NCBI GenBank assembly: GCA_973895155.1
Contig: OZ316897.1
Coordinates: forward strand, 19,468,001-19,532,000
Direction: 5' to 3'
Source: Marsupella aquatica
Taxonomy: Eukaryota > Marchantiophyta
Length of the DNA: 64,000 bases
Position 1 is the first letter of the stretch. Each line of letters opens with the position of its first letter. A program made the position numbers and the translations under genes. Shown piece after piece: positions 33,558-43,422 of this stretch. The notes beneath the pieces are model-generated. The model was not told where the DNA came from and searched no databases. It saw nothing but the letters and a program-made list of their open reading frames with translations.

Positions 33558-34415
33558 TCAACAGTTTCCCCTCGCACATGGACATTTTGTACGTTGCTGG
33601 GAGTCCATTTGCTTCTTCAATTTCATGGCCTCCTCCAGCTTCCAAGAATTCATAAATTGCTGCAATTCTAGAGACATCCCATCTGTAGGCAAGGAAATTA
33701 AAGCCATGGAAGAATTTTTTTCCATAACTCTTGCCCTTTGAGAGTTAGCAGTTGCCATCTCCATCTGAGCCCGTGCAGTCATCTTCAAAGCATCTTGTTG
33801 GTGCTTCAGTTGCTTCACCTCCTCCTTGGCGAACTTATTCCCGGACGGTCTTTTCTTTGTAGATGACTGTCCGCTGTCAAAGGCATCATCCACATCAGCT
33901 GCTTGTCCCTCCTCATCGGACCCTATGAATTCTGTAGTGGGGCTGGAGTTCTCCTTGTTTGTTCCCTTCATTGTTGCCCTTGGTTTATTCTTCCCCTTTC
34001 CCATGAGATCATCAACTGGAGTGCACCACCGTGGGCACTCTTTCAAAATCCAGTAACACGAATCAAACAAGAATTTTGTGTGCTTTGGGTGATTCTCAAC
34101 GTACAACTCCTTTGCAGATTTGATGGTGTCTGCCTTGTTTGTCCCTGATGTCTGCCTGCCTTCTACCTGTTGCATACACCCAATGAACTTGCTTACATCT
34201 TTCTTGATGTCGCCCCACTTCCCTTCAAGAGACTTCTTTCCCCTCACTTCTGTGCCCTTTGGCTTATGTTTCTCGTAGTGGTCACCCACCCTATCCCAAT
34301 TTTTTTTGGCTCGTTGCCCGTTCCCTACACATGGATCCTGGGAGATATGCAACACACTATAGCATACTTGCTTCAGCTCATCATCCGAGTAGTTTTTCCC
34401 ACGCACAGTTCCCAT
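33558..34415 (-). CDS. Harbinger-associated Myb/SANT-like DNA-binding protein
   Basis: About 285 residues from the ATG near 34415 (an in-frame ATG at 34517 would add 34 residues with unrelated composition). The N-terminus GKNYSDDELKQVCYSVLHIS begins a trihelix/Myb-SANT-like domain, with KKNWDRVGDHYEKHKP, SLEGKWGDIKKDVSKFIGCM and a Trp at helix ends. FDSCYWILKECPRW matches the conserved end of this family. The second half is an acidic linker (about EFIGSDEEGQAADVDDAFD) and a Lys/Gln/Met-rich helix. In PIF/Harbinger elements such ORF1 proteins bind the transposase and direct it to DNA and the nucleus. No stops or shifts are visible, in contrast to the transposase. Confidence 0.8.
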   Translation of the reverse strand: MGTVRGKNYSDDELKQVCYSVLHISQDPCVGNGQRAKKNWDRVGDHYEKHKPKGTEVRGKKSLEGKWGDIKKDVSKFIGCMQQVEGRQTSGTNKADTIKSAKELYVENHPKHTKFLFDSCYWILKECPRWCTPVDDLMGKGKNKPRATMKGTNKENSSPTTEFIGSDEEGQAADVDDAFDSGQSSTKKRPSGNKFAKEEVKQLKHQQDALKMTARAQMEMATANSQRARVMEKNSSMALISLPTDGMSLELQQFMNSWKLEEAMKLKKQMDSQQRTKCPCARGNC

Positions 34416-35326
34416 GGAGGTCAGGTCCTTGACAGAGCTGTGATGTCGATTATGGCACGAGAATGCACAGTGCAGAGTGCAATTCTCCAATGGGGTCCAG
34501 CTTTGTACTGGGACCATGAGTGATCGTGCCTCTCGTGTTCAAACGTCAGACCATGTTGCATGAAATTTGAATTCACGCAGGGACTTTGTGCCATTGAATG
34601 TGCAGCGTCTTGCATGATCCCTTGATGCATGGACCCATTGCAAGCGTTGATGGGGAAGGAGGCGAGGATGGAGGCAGTGTCCTCTGACTGCCAATCCCCC
34701 CAAATGTGGCGGTCAGGATCAGGTGGAAAGGCTGCCGACCGCCAATGTTATGGCGATACGGAGCAACGGTGGGAACCGGACCAAAATGTGACATGGAAGG
34801 GCCCAGATCTGTTTCGTGCCCATCCAAAGGTTAGATTTGAATTTGAGTCCAAATATGCATTGAATGTACCCCTCTAAAGCGAAGTGGTGGCCCCAAAAGC
34901 CAGTTGTTAGTGATTAAGGATCTTTGTTTGATTATAGACGCCGGTTTTAGGACGGTTCAAAATTCAAAATATCAATTAAGACATCCCAAACTTTATGCTA
35001 AATCCAAAACAAGGACTGTTGCAACCACTGTTGCCCGACGACTCCTTTGGAGCTTCATGACTTATTTTGAATGTTGCGTCGGACTCTGTATCCAAAGCTC
35101 GAGGCACAACACGCAATGCTTTCAATATTCCCATTCTTAAAGAAACGCTTGAAAGAATACACACGGTCAGGTTTGATGTTGCATTATTTTCAGATCCCTC
35201 CTTTCACTTGAGAGTCTTCCTTATTCATGAACAATTCCATTTCGGAAGTCGAAGATATTTAGAGTAGAGGTGAGTGCGTAGAGGGCGGGCACATACAGAG
35301 CTTATTTGCAAATTCATCAACGAGAG
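34416..35326. other. Boundary between Harbinger and the next transposon
   Basis: Contains weak open frames only. A 16-bp sequence GTTCAAAATTCAAAAT at 34955-34970 recurs at 46285-46300 in the same orientation. Both are preceded about 50-70 bp by GGCCCCA. Confidence 0.35.
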
Positions 35327-38300
35327 ATGGTGATTCTTAGTAACGTAGAAGATGCACTTGAAAGGATAAAGAGAGAGGCTCGTAACCAAAGAAGGCGTCA
35401 GAAATACTACGATCAGTCTGAGAGGAAGAAAAAAGATGCAACCACTCAGTGCAATTGGGAGAACGAGGTTCTTGCGGTTGCAGAGCAGCACTGTAATGAC
35501 ATTCTTGCAGATGCGGAGCAACAAGGTTCGGATATGCTTGCGGATGCGGAGTTACAATGTGAAAACATGCTCACTGAGGCAGAGCAAGAAGGGCAGCAAT
35601 TGCTTCGTGGTGTGAATCAACAATGCGAGGCGCTAAAGATGGCTGCTATGGATGACATACGAGAAATCACTGCCCAAGCACAGAGTGAGGTTGCTCCGTT
35701 GTTACACACCATGCTTTCAAACTTGCAAGAGGAAGTTGCTAAAGGCAAGGAAAGAGTCTGTGTTTTGAATGCAACCATAGGCAGAAGGGAAGCACGTCTC
35801 CAAGCATTGAATGCGCAACTCGCAGTGTCTATTGATGAGCCAGAGTTTCAAGTTCATGATTTGGACAAGGCTGTAGCATTTCGGAGAAGAGACGCAGCAA
35901 GGAAACGAGCTCAATACCAAGAGGAGCACCAATCTTGCACCCGCATGAAGAGAACGGGGGTATGTAGTGACCACGGTGATCCTATCCCAAACCGGAAGCG
36001 ACAGTGCATCAATAGATTAGTTTCCAATTTCATTAGGGTTTTAATGAGTCGAATGAAAGACCTTAATGTGGCTGCTAGAAAGCTAGTTATGGAGAGATTT
36101 TGGTTGCATAGTGCTTTGAGACAATACCAGCCTGCAGCGCTTGGGTGTGCAAGGCTAGATGCATCTGTAGGGTCTGCCGTGATTGACCTTGTTAAATCTC
36201 TAAAAATTGTGAAATCAGCTAGACGCAAAGATCATCTAGCCATGAAGAGAGCGCTCTTGATATCGCTGGTAGGAGAGTCCATAGTAGGGAGTAGATACCA
36301 GACCTCATTGGCCACAGCTTTGGGTGTCAAACGTCAAAACATCCACAAAGCAGGTGCAATGAGGAAACAGCTTGATCAGGATGCAGCATTGAGATATCCT
36401 ACCGGTGACCGAAAGGTTAGGAGTGACAAGATTTCTATTGAGCCTATGCGAAAGATTGTGGAACAATACTGGGAGAGCAATACTCGAATTTCTCCTTGCA
36501 AGAAGGATGTGGCCAAACTACGCCTAGGTTTGAAGCAGTACGAGAAGCATTCCAAGCATTGGCTTGAGGATACTGAGGTAAATAATTATTTTTTGCTAAT
36601 AGTGTGATCGTGTTGAACTCGTATTCTCTGAAGTGCATGACAGAGTTTCTATGAGTAAGCTGAACCTTACCCCCTGGCGAATGGATCCTGATTTCATATT
36701 GCGTGTCTTGCAGGTTGAGCTCTTCATGAAATTCGAAAATTGGTGCACCGTGGAGGGGAATGGCATTTCTATAGGTCTCAGATCTTTTCAACAATTAAAG
36801 CCATACTATATTCGCACTATGAAGGATAGAATGGTTTGTTGCTGCAAACAACATGTTGAAATGGACCTGTTGAAAGAGGCACTCAACAAGTTCAGGAGAC
36901 ACCAGCACCAAAAGGATTGTAATTGTGAGTGTTCCATATGTAGATCACCCAATGCTTCTTTAGAGGGTCGTAGTTGTATTGCCTCTAAGACATCCATTAC
37001 TTCAGTACGAGAATGGATGGAAGGAGAAGTTTGTCCTAAGCTTGAGGGTCAGGAATGGCACCGGAAGAGTTGTATTTTTGGTCAGTGTGAGAGATGTGGA
37101 GTTCACAAGTTGTCATGGTGTGAAATGGAGATGGACATCATAGAGACACCTTATATTGATTGGGAAACCTTTCAATACGTGGAGCTAGATGAGAAGACAC
37201 AGAACAAGAGAGAAAAGAAAAAAGGGACTGCTGAAAGCGCACAACAGAAGGTAAAGCGCTTGCGGATGGTGCATCGAACAACTTCTCTTCCTGATTTCAA
37301 GCTGCACGTACTAGGTACAATGAAGACATTTCTTATTCATAATTTTCGAGCCCGTTGGCAAGCTGTTCAGTCCAAACTCTGCCTAAAGACCTTCCCGCGG
37401 GGAACTATAGTGTCGTCCATAGACTTTTCTGAGAATTATACGTTCAAGGTCCAGAATGAGATCCAAACTCAGCATTGGGATAATAAACAAATTACCTTGT
37501 TGATTCTTGTGACATACAGACATCGTGAAGATGTTGAGTCTATTGAGGCTGCCGTAGGTAGGTCTGTAGGAATGGCACAAGACAGCATTGGGAATCGAGA
37601 CATTATAGCTGATTACCATTTTTTCATTAGTGATGACAACACCCATGACACCCTTTTTGTGCAACACTGCATGGACTCACACGTAAACTGGATGAAGCAA
37701 GAGAAAATTTCATTCAAGCACCATTGGGTTTGGTCAGATGGAGCGGCTTCACAGTTTAAGGCTTGCAGGCCTTTTTATTATGTCTCCAGATATTACAAGC
37801 GACATGGTGCTAGAATGAAATGGTTCTTCCATGCTTCAGGACATGGAAAGGGGGTTGCTGTGAGTTTCTTAACTCTGTCTTTGATCAGTTACTGCTCTAT
37901 TTGACCATCATGAACAATCTGATTCAATACTATAGTGAGCTTTACAAATTGCACAGGTGTACATTCATTCACCCTCTGATTGAATTGTAATTGGTGTGCT
38001 TCATTTCAGGATACTCTTGGTGGTCACATTAAGAGCGGAATAGAGAAGGAGCAGCTGAAAGGAATTCATGGAGCTCGGTTGGAGAATGCTGCTGATGTGG
38101 TTGCTTTTTGCAAAGACAAATTTGCCCTTGGCCAAGAGAAGGAATATGGTGACGTTCAATTGGTGAGGCGAATGTTTTGGGAAATTGGTGCACATGAAGT
38201 GAACCGAAGGAAAAAATGGGACTGTGACGCAATCAAGGGAAGTAGAACACTACATTTCTTTGATGGGTTTAGTGATCGTCTCTCTACTCTTTTGCAAGTA

Positions 38301-38873
38301 AGGGATCTTTGTTGCTTCTGTGCTCATTGTGTAGATGATGAACCAGCCAAATGTGAGAACATAGAATGGGTAGGACATTTTAAACTCGAGATGGTGAGAG
38401 GAGTACTGCCAATTGATGTGATACCTGACATACACAACATAGGACTAGGGGAAGGAGGTTCTCAATGGCAGGATGGCTTTTTGGCAGAATTGGTCCAACT
38501 AGGTGACTTTTATGCTGTTGAAGCCGAGCAGCCAAATAAGTGGGGTGCTGATTTCTACGTCCTTCAATGTGAGGAGGTACTGCACACAATCAAAGAGAGA
38601 TTTACAGACGGGTATGAGGTGGAGTTCGATGCAGGCGACTTGGCATTGAAGGGAAGGTGGTTTCAACCAATTCCAAAATCAGAAACCAGATTTGTATTCA
38701 ATGACACTGCACCCTCAAGCTATACTCATGCAAAATCTGTAGTTCATATTAGGTTTGCTTTGACTCCATGTGAGGTTGGTCGAAAGGGTGGCAGTAGGAT
38801 GTACAGCTTAGATGTACATTCTCTAGCAGCAATCTCTGCTTCCTTGACTTCACAAGTCACTGTTGGAACGTAG
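35327..38873 (+). CDS. Transposase-like protein (SDG / HGKG...GG family), three exons
   Basis: Exons 35327-36577, 36714-37859 and 38010-38873, with short introns (GTAAAT...TTGCAG, 136 bp; GTGAGT...TTTCAG, 150 bp), all phase 0; about 1,086 residues. The N-terminal about 130 residues are a coiled coil with imperfect DAEQQxxDMLA-type repeats. A Cys/His-rich segment follows (CCCKQHVEMDLLKEAL, then CNCECSICRS). The catalytic-type region has SSIDFSENYTFKVQNEIQ, SDDNTHDTLFVQHC, VWSDGAASQFK and, across the second intron, HGKGVA joined to DTLGGHIKSG. These Asp-containing blocks match a widespread plant/animal transposase-like family which I believe is close to Sola-type DNA transposons, though I cannot confirm the superfamily. 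The reading frame is intact and the introns are canonical. The C-terminus may be mis-ended: another frame at about 38854-38927 holds a CxC-type motif. The start at 35306 is TTG, so ATG 35327 is used. Confidence 0.75.
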
Positions 38874-39059
38874 ATTGTGCATGCAGGCGCTACAATGGAG
38901 TGAAGTGCCTGGCAATGACTAGTCAGGTATGGTGCCCACAAGTTACATTGTAAACTATAGATTTGCTGTAATTCAATCTGACTGCTGTATCCATAGCTTT
39001 GCTTTCAATCCAGTGTATGCAAAATATGCTTGCTAGGTCTTAATCAATGTTCAAGTCCT

Positions 39060-39850
39060 TGTATGTAGCTGACAGAGGAATCACGCGTCCTCACAAGGAC
39101 TGAATTCCTTTTTCCATCAAGGACTTTAGACCGAATTCCTTTTTGCGTGAAGGACTCAAGCCCTGAAAAGGACTTAATCCATTTTGTGCGAAGGACTAAA
39201 GCCCTAAAAGGGACTTTAATCCTTGTTGTCTGAAGGACTGATGTACTAGACTCCTTTTTGCATGAAGGACTCAGTCCCAGGAAAGGACTTTAATCCTTGT
39301 TGTCCGAAGGACTGATGTACTAGACTCCTTTCTGCATGAAGGACTCAGTCCCAGGAAAGGACTTTAATCCTTTTTGTCCGAAGGACTACAGGACTGGACT
39401 CCTTGTGCATGAAGGACTCAGTCCCACCAAAGGACTTAAATCCTTTTCGTCCGAAGGACTACAGGACTGGACTCCTTGTGCATGAAGGACTCAGTCCCAC
39501 AAAAGGACTTTAATCCTTTTCGTCCAAAGGACTATAGGACTGGGCTCCTTGTGCATGAAGGACTCAGTCCCAGGAAAGGACTTTAATCCTTTTCGTCCGA
39601 AGGACTACAGGACTGGACTCCTTGTGCATGAAGGACTCAGTTGAATGAAAGGACTTAAATCCTTTTATAGGAAGGACTAATATAGGACTCCACTCCATTG
39701 TCCGAAGGACTGAAGTACTAGACTCCTTTTTGCATGAAGGACTGAAATCCTTGTTGTTTGAAGGACTCAAGTCCTAAAATGACTTTACTCCTTTTCCCTT
39801 GAAAGGATTCTAACCTTGAGAAGGACTTGAATCCTTTTTGTGCAAAGGAA
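39060..39850. repeat. Tandem array, 73-bp period, built from AAGGACT motifs
   Basis: The anchor GAAGGACTCAGT occurs at 39264, 39338, 39411, 39484, 39557 and 39630, that is, every 73-74 bp. Units decay toward both edges. Each unit holds several copies of AAGGACT plus AATCCTTTT or ACTCCTTG, so direct and inverted copies of a 6-7-bp motif alternate. It begins about 190 bp after the transposase stop. Confidence 0.93.
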
Positions 39851-41621
39851 AGAGCTAGGTTTTAAGAGTACTACACTTGACGTACTCTATTCTATGTGAA
39901 GGACTAAATTCTGTCCTGGACTCCTTTCTGTGTGGAGTATCTAATACCTGTTGGCTGAAGGAGTTATAGGACTAGAGTTCACTCCTTCAAGGTCTGTCTG
40001 ATTGTCTGAACTCCTTCCCTTCAAGGACTATATTGTCCCTACGAGTCCCTTCATAATTTTTATGAAGTGGTCATCTTATGATCATCTCATGTAATAAGGG
40101 AAGAGTTTTAATGAGAGTTTTCTGTGTGAAATTCTGTCAGTGGTGCCTGCAATGCTTTTGAATCTACTTCAGTTTGTATTCAACCTTTATTACCTTTATT
40201 ACCTTTTAGCCCAATTTTTCCATCAGTTTTTCCACACAATAAGTGGAAATTAATAGTACCTGCAGTTTAGAGTAAATAGTGCTCTAGTTTGCAATAATTT
40301 TGGATGTTACTCGGAGAGGATCTTACCTAATTTTGGATTTTCCCTGTAGGGTACAGTTTCCAAGGGTGTCGGCAATTCAACCATGGGATAGATACAACAG
40401 ATAGAAGGCTATTATGAGTTTCTCTCATGACATGTACATGAGAGTATTCATTGCATTCCTTGCCCAGGATTGTGATTGAATTAGTGTTAAGTTAGTTTAG
40501 AATCATTTCATTGTTCATTGGTTTTACCCAAGAGCAGGCTCTGTCAGCACGGAAGGTTATGCAAGGTGCAAGTTGGAGAGGCAGCTAAAAACTCTGAGGG
40601 TGAAGCCCACCGTGGCTGTTGTATATACATATGATGTCAGGAAGTAAAGAGCTATAAAGCAGTGACTGATTGCTATTTTGGATTGAAACTCAATCTCGCA
40701 CACAATTCTGGACTATGTTGTGTACCAATTCTGTCAAAAAAAATGACAACTACACTCCAATCAGAATTTGTCTTAACCCTCTGAATTAGACAGAACAACA
40801 TTCTTATCCGCCGAGCCTGTAGCATAGCCCTGTATCTACAAGCAAACTTTATTTCCCCATGTGGCCTTGAACTCCACAAAGCAACCTTCAATCTCTAAAC
40901 GCCTGTAAAGTATTTATTATCATTTTCTCATTTCCGATCAACAATAACTAAGGACGGCAGCACCATCGGTTTGCACAACCATTTCATATTCATGCTAGAC
41001 ATAACTTGATATATTCTAGACAACAAAATGTTTGAAGTTGCGGCCTTACTTAAGATTTTCCACCAGATCAAGTTCCAGTGACTCAAACTTAGTTATCGAT
41101 CAAGTTCCAGTGACTTGACTATTTGGATCAAATCATCCGTGGCAATTACTACATGAGTTCATGATTCAAAGTCTGGAAAGCACACTTTTGGCTCCACATG
41201 AGAAGAGGCACAGTCTGCCGCTGCAATCAAGAATCAGTTCAGAGTTGCCAATATATTTTTGACCCCCTCCCAGCCTCCCAATCCAATGGAGTCTTCCAAC
41301 TGTCCACTAAGTCATATATGCTATGTTGAGAACTCTGCCGAGTCCTTCAAATTCCATGGTCTGCTTTTGCAAAGTTTCGCTACCAAACAAACTACCAACA
41401 CAGAAAATAACAATCGATAAACGTCCTTTAGACTTCCCTCACAAGGACCTACGTGAAAGGACAAAAACGCATATGTCACGAAACTGCCAGCTTTATTCAA
41501 AAGCAAAAGATCTTCATAGATCATGTACAAAGTAAACATTGATATCAAACTCAAGTACTACAAGCGCGCGTGTAGTTTCCCAAAACTACAAAATAGCACC
41601 GTCCCGTCCCTCTGAATTAGC
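39851..41621. other. Spacer between the convergent genes
   Basis: No supported gene. AT-rich, with degenerate AAGGACT or AGTCCTT motifs continuing to about 40050. Confidence 0.45.
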
Positions 41622-41644
41622 TTAGGGTTTAGGGTTTAGGGTTT
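41622..41644. repeat. Short interstitial telomere-type repeat
   Basis: Slightly more than three units of TTTAGGG on the plus strand, 35 bp downstream of the stop codon of the minus-strand OB-fold-like gene. Confidence 0.85.
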
Positions 41645-41678
41645 CTGCCTCCCTGCTTCAATTGTTGAATGCTAACTC

Positions 41679-42263
41679 CTAGTTAGAGATGCGAAATGAC
41701 TTTAAAGTGTCCTCTATGTCAGCTGAAAAATCCTCATACAGTTTCATCCACTTCGGCCTGGGCTTTGACTCCTCTGTCACTCCATCTGATTCAGATGGAT
41801 GCTGTTCAAATCCTACAGCCCGAACCACATCCCCACAAGACTCATCCTTGACATAGGTGATAGTCCACAGCAAAGTCATCGCCTGTTCAAAAATTCTTTT
41901 TTTCTTCTGCTCATCGCTACTGTATGAATCCTTGAAGGTTTGCCTTGAAACCCCCATCAACTTTGACCCCTGAGCTTCATTTACTTGGATGACAAGATCA
42001 CCCACTTGGATAGCAAAACAGTACATGTATGTACCACTCCCGTCTTCACAACAAGCATGCTCCTCTCGGCCCCTAGAGTGAGGACCCAGTGGAGACTCAA
42101 GATTATGCCTCCTGAGTTTGCGTTTGTGCTTCCCCAATGCACAAGGTCGGCCATCTTTCAGCAACAGACCACAGCCTTCATAAACATAAGATCCCGCACA
42201 GAGGCCCCACATTTTCTCAATCTTTGCCTTGTTGAGAGTGCAAAATGAGCCTTGCTTGTCCAT
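41679..42263 (-). CDS. Possible RPA-like OB-fold nucleic-acid-binding protein
   Basis: 194 residues from ATG 42263, which directly follows an acceptor-like TTGCAG, so it may be the last exon of a longer gene. The first third has paired cysteines around GCGLLLKDGRPCALGKHKR. This is followed by TYMYCFAIQVGDLVIQVNE and SKLMGVSRQTFKD. The pattern of a Cys-rich insertion, then YxxxxxIxVxD and LMGxS resembles the zinc-containing C-terminal OB fold of replication protein A large subunits. The similarity is by eye and modest. It lies on the same strand as, and about 1.2 kb downstream of, the coiled-coil/RING gene, with the 63-bp array in between. Confidence 0.4.
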   Translation of the reverse strand: MDKQGSFCTLNKAKIEKMWGLCAGSYVYEGCGLLLKDGRPCALGKHKRKLRRHNLESPLGPHSRGREEHACCEDGSGTYMYCFAIQVGDLVIQVNEAQGSKLMGVSRQTFKDSYSSDEQKKKRIFEQAMTLLWTITYVKDESCGDVVRAVGFEQHPSESDGVTEESKPRPKWMKLYEDFSADIEDTLKSFRISN

Positions 42264-42429
42264 CTGCAACTGTATCAAACAAAAGGATCTTAGAATATGT
42301 AGTGAGGTCAAACAGACCCATAGTTACTGCAGCTAGCTATTTATCCCTACAGAACAACAAAGAGCAGAAGGCATGCAAGCAAAGAAATTAATGAACAGTT
42401 GCTGCCTCCTTGGTGAAGGACCAGGCTTG

Positions 42430-42830
42430 AGGAGATGAGTCCTGGTCCTTGAGCGCAAGTCCTTGAAGAAGGACAGGAAGTAGTTGGACAAGGACTTGAA
42501 GGAGGGAAGTCCTTGGAGAAGGACCCAAAAGTCCTTGAAAGGACCCATGTCCTTCGACTCAAGGACCTTAAGTCCTTGGAGAAGGACCCAAAAGTCCTTG
42601 AAAGGACCCAAGTCCTTGGACTCAAGGACCTGAAGTCCTTGGAGAAGGACCGAAAGTCCTTCCTAAAGGAATGATGATGTCCGAGTGGAGTCCTTGCAAG
42701 AGGACCTTTGTCCTTAGATAAGGACCGAGAGTCCTTGGAAAAGGACTGCATGTCCTTGTCAAAGGACCGCATGTCCTTGGGAAGGAGAACTAGTCCTTGG
42801 AGAGGATATTTCCGTAGTCCTTGGAGACTA
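42430..42830. repeat. Tandem array, 63-bp period, built from AGTCCTT/AAGGAC motifs
   Basis: The anchor AAGTCCTTGGAGAAGGACC recurs at 42507, 42570 and 42633 (period 63), flanked by looser units on both sides. Each unit contains inverted pairs (AGTCCTT...AAGGACC) able to form short hairpins. The repetitive Ser/Lys/Asp frame on the minus strand across it is not a gene. Confidence 0.93.
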
Positions 42831-43422
42831 GTGTGCACTAGTGGGAGTGATTGCAATGAGTGCTAGCTTCGACAAGGACAGTATCGACTCACTTGGTGAA
42901 AGACTGGGTGAAATGACTGCAAGTTCCAATCCAAGAATTGTCAGTCCTTGGCCAAGAACTTCCGCTATCAACCATCCTTCACAGCAAGGACTCGAACTAA
43001 TTTATCTATAGCATGACTAATGTTCATCCAGCAAGAAGTACCGATTGATCTAAAAGAAATGGAAATCAGATTTACCTTTCCAACTTGATCCTCCATCCGA
43101 TCAGAAAAGGGTATTGCGCTGGCCTCTACTTGCCTGCACCAAGAAACAACACATGCAAAAATCTGATTCAGTAACAAAGTCTACAAATTACACTGACAAC
43201 AAATTCGGCCATGCAACAAATGCATCATGGATGTATCAAATTATTTGATCACAGTCAATCAGAGTGGACCATTGCCAGCTTCTTAGTCCACGTTCAAGAA
43301 GGAAGCCACAATCTCTTTCTGGAACTGGCTGGCGGTGCAGAGGATTTAGGAGGGCCTTTGAAATCGAGTATTTGTGGTACAACTGGATGTCCATGGCCAA
43401 CTCCAAGTAGGTCTAACATTTG
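42831..43422 (-). other. Possible further exon of the minus-strand gene
   Basis: A 58-nt segment 43133-43076 is bounded by a good acceptor (TTGGTGCAG) and donor (AAG|GTAAAT) and reads VEASAIPFSDRMEDQVGK. Another acceptor (TCTTTTAG) near 43050 leads to a short open end. How it joins its neighbours is unclear because phases do not match simply. Confidence 0.3.

Noticed and set aside
34870-34930. Right terminal repeat of the Harbinger element
   Set aside because: The reverse complement of GAGCATCTCCAGCAG is not present; the best similarity is too weak to call.
39060-39850. CRISPR-like appearance of regularly spaced repeats
   Set aside because: The whole 73-bp unit repeats without unique spacers and the DNA is eukaryotic; it is a tandem minisatellite.
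42347-42856. 169-residue minus-strand ORF, Ser/Lys/Asp/Arg-rich
   Set aside because: It is the translation of the 63-bp tandem array, and the other frames are equally open.
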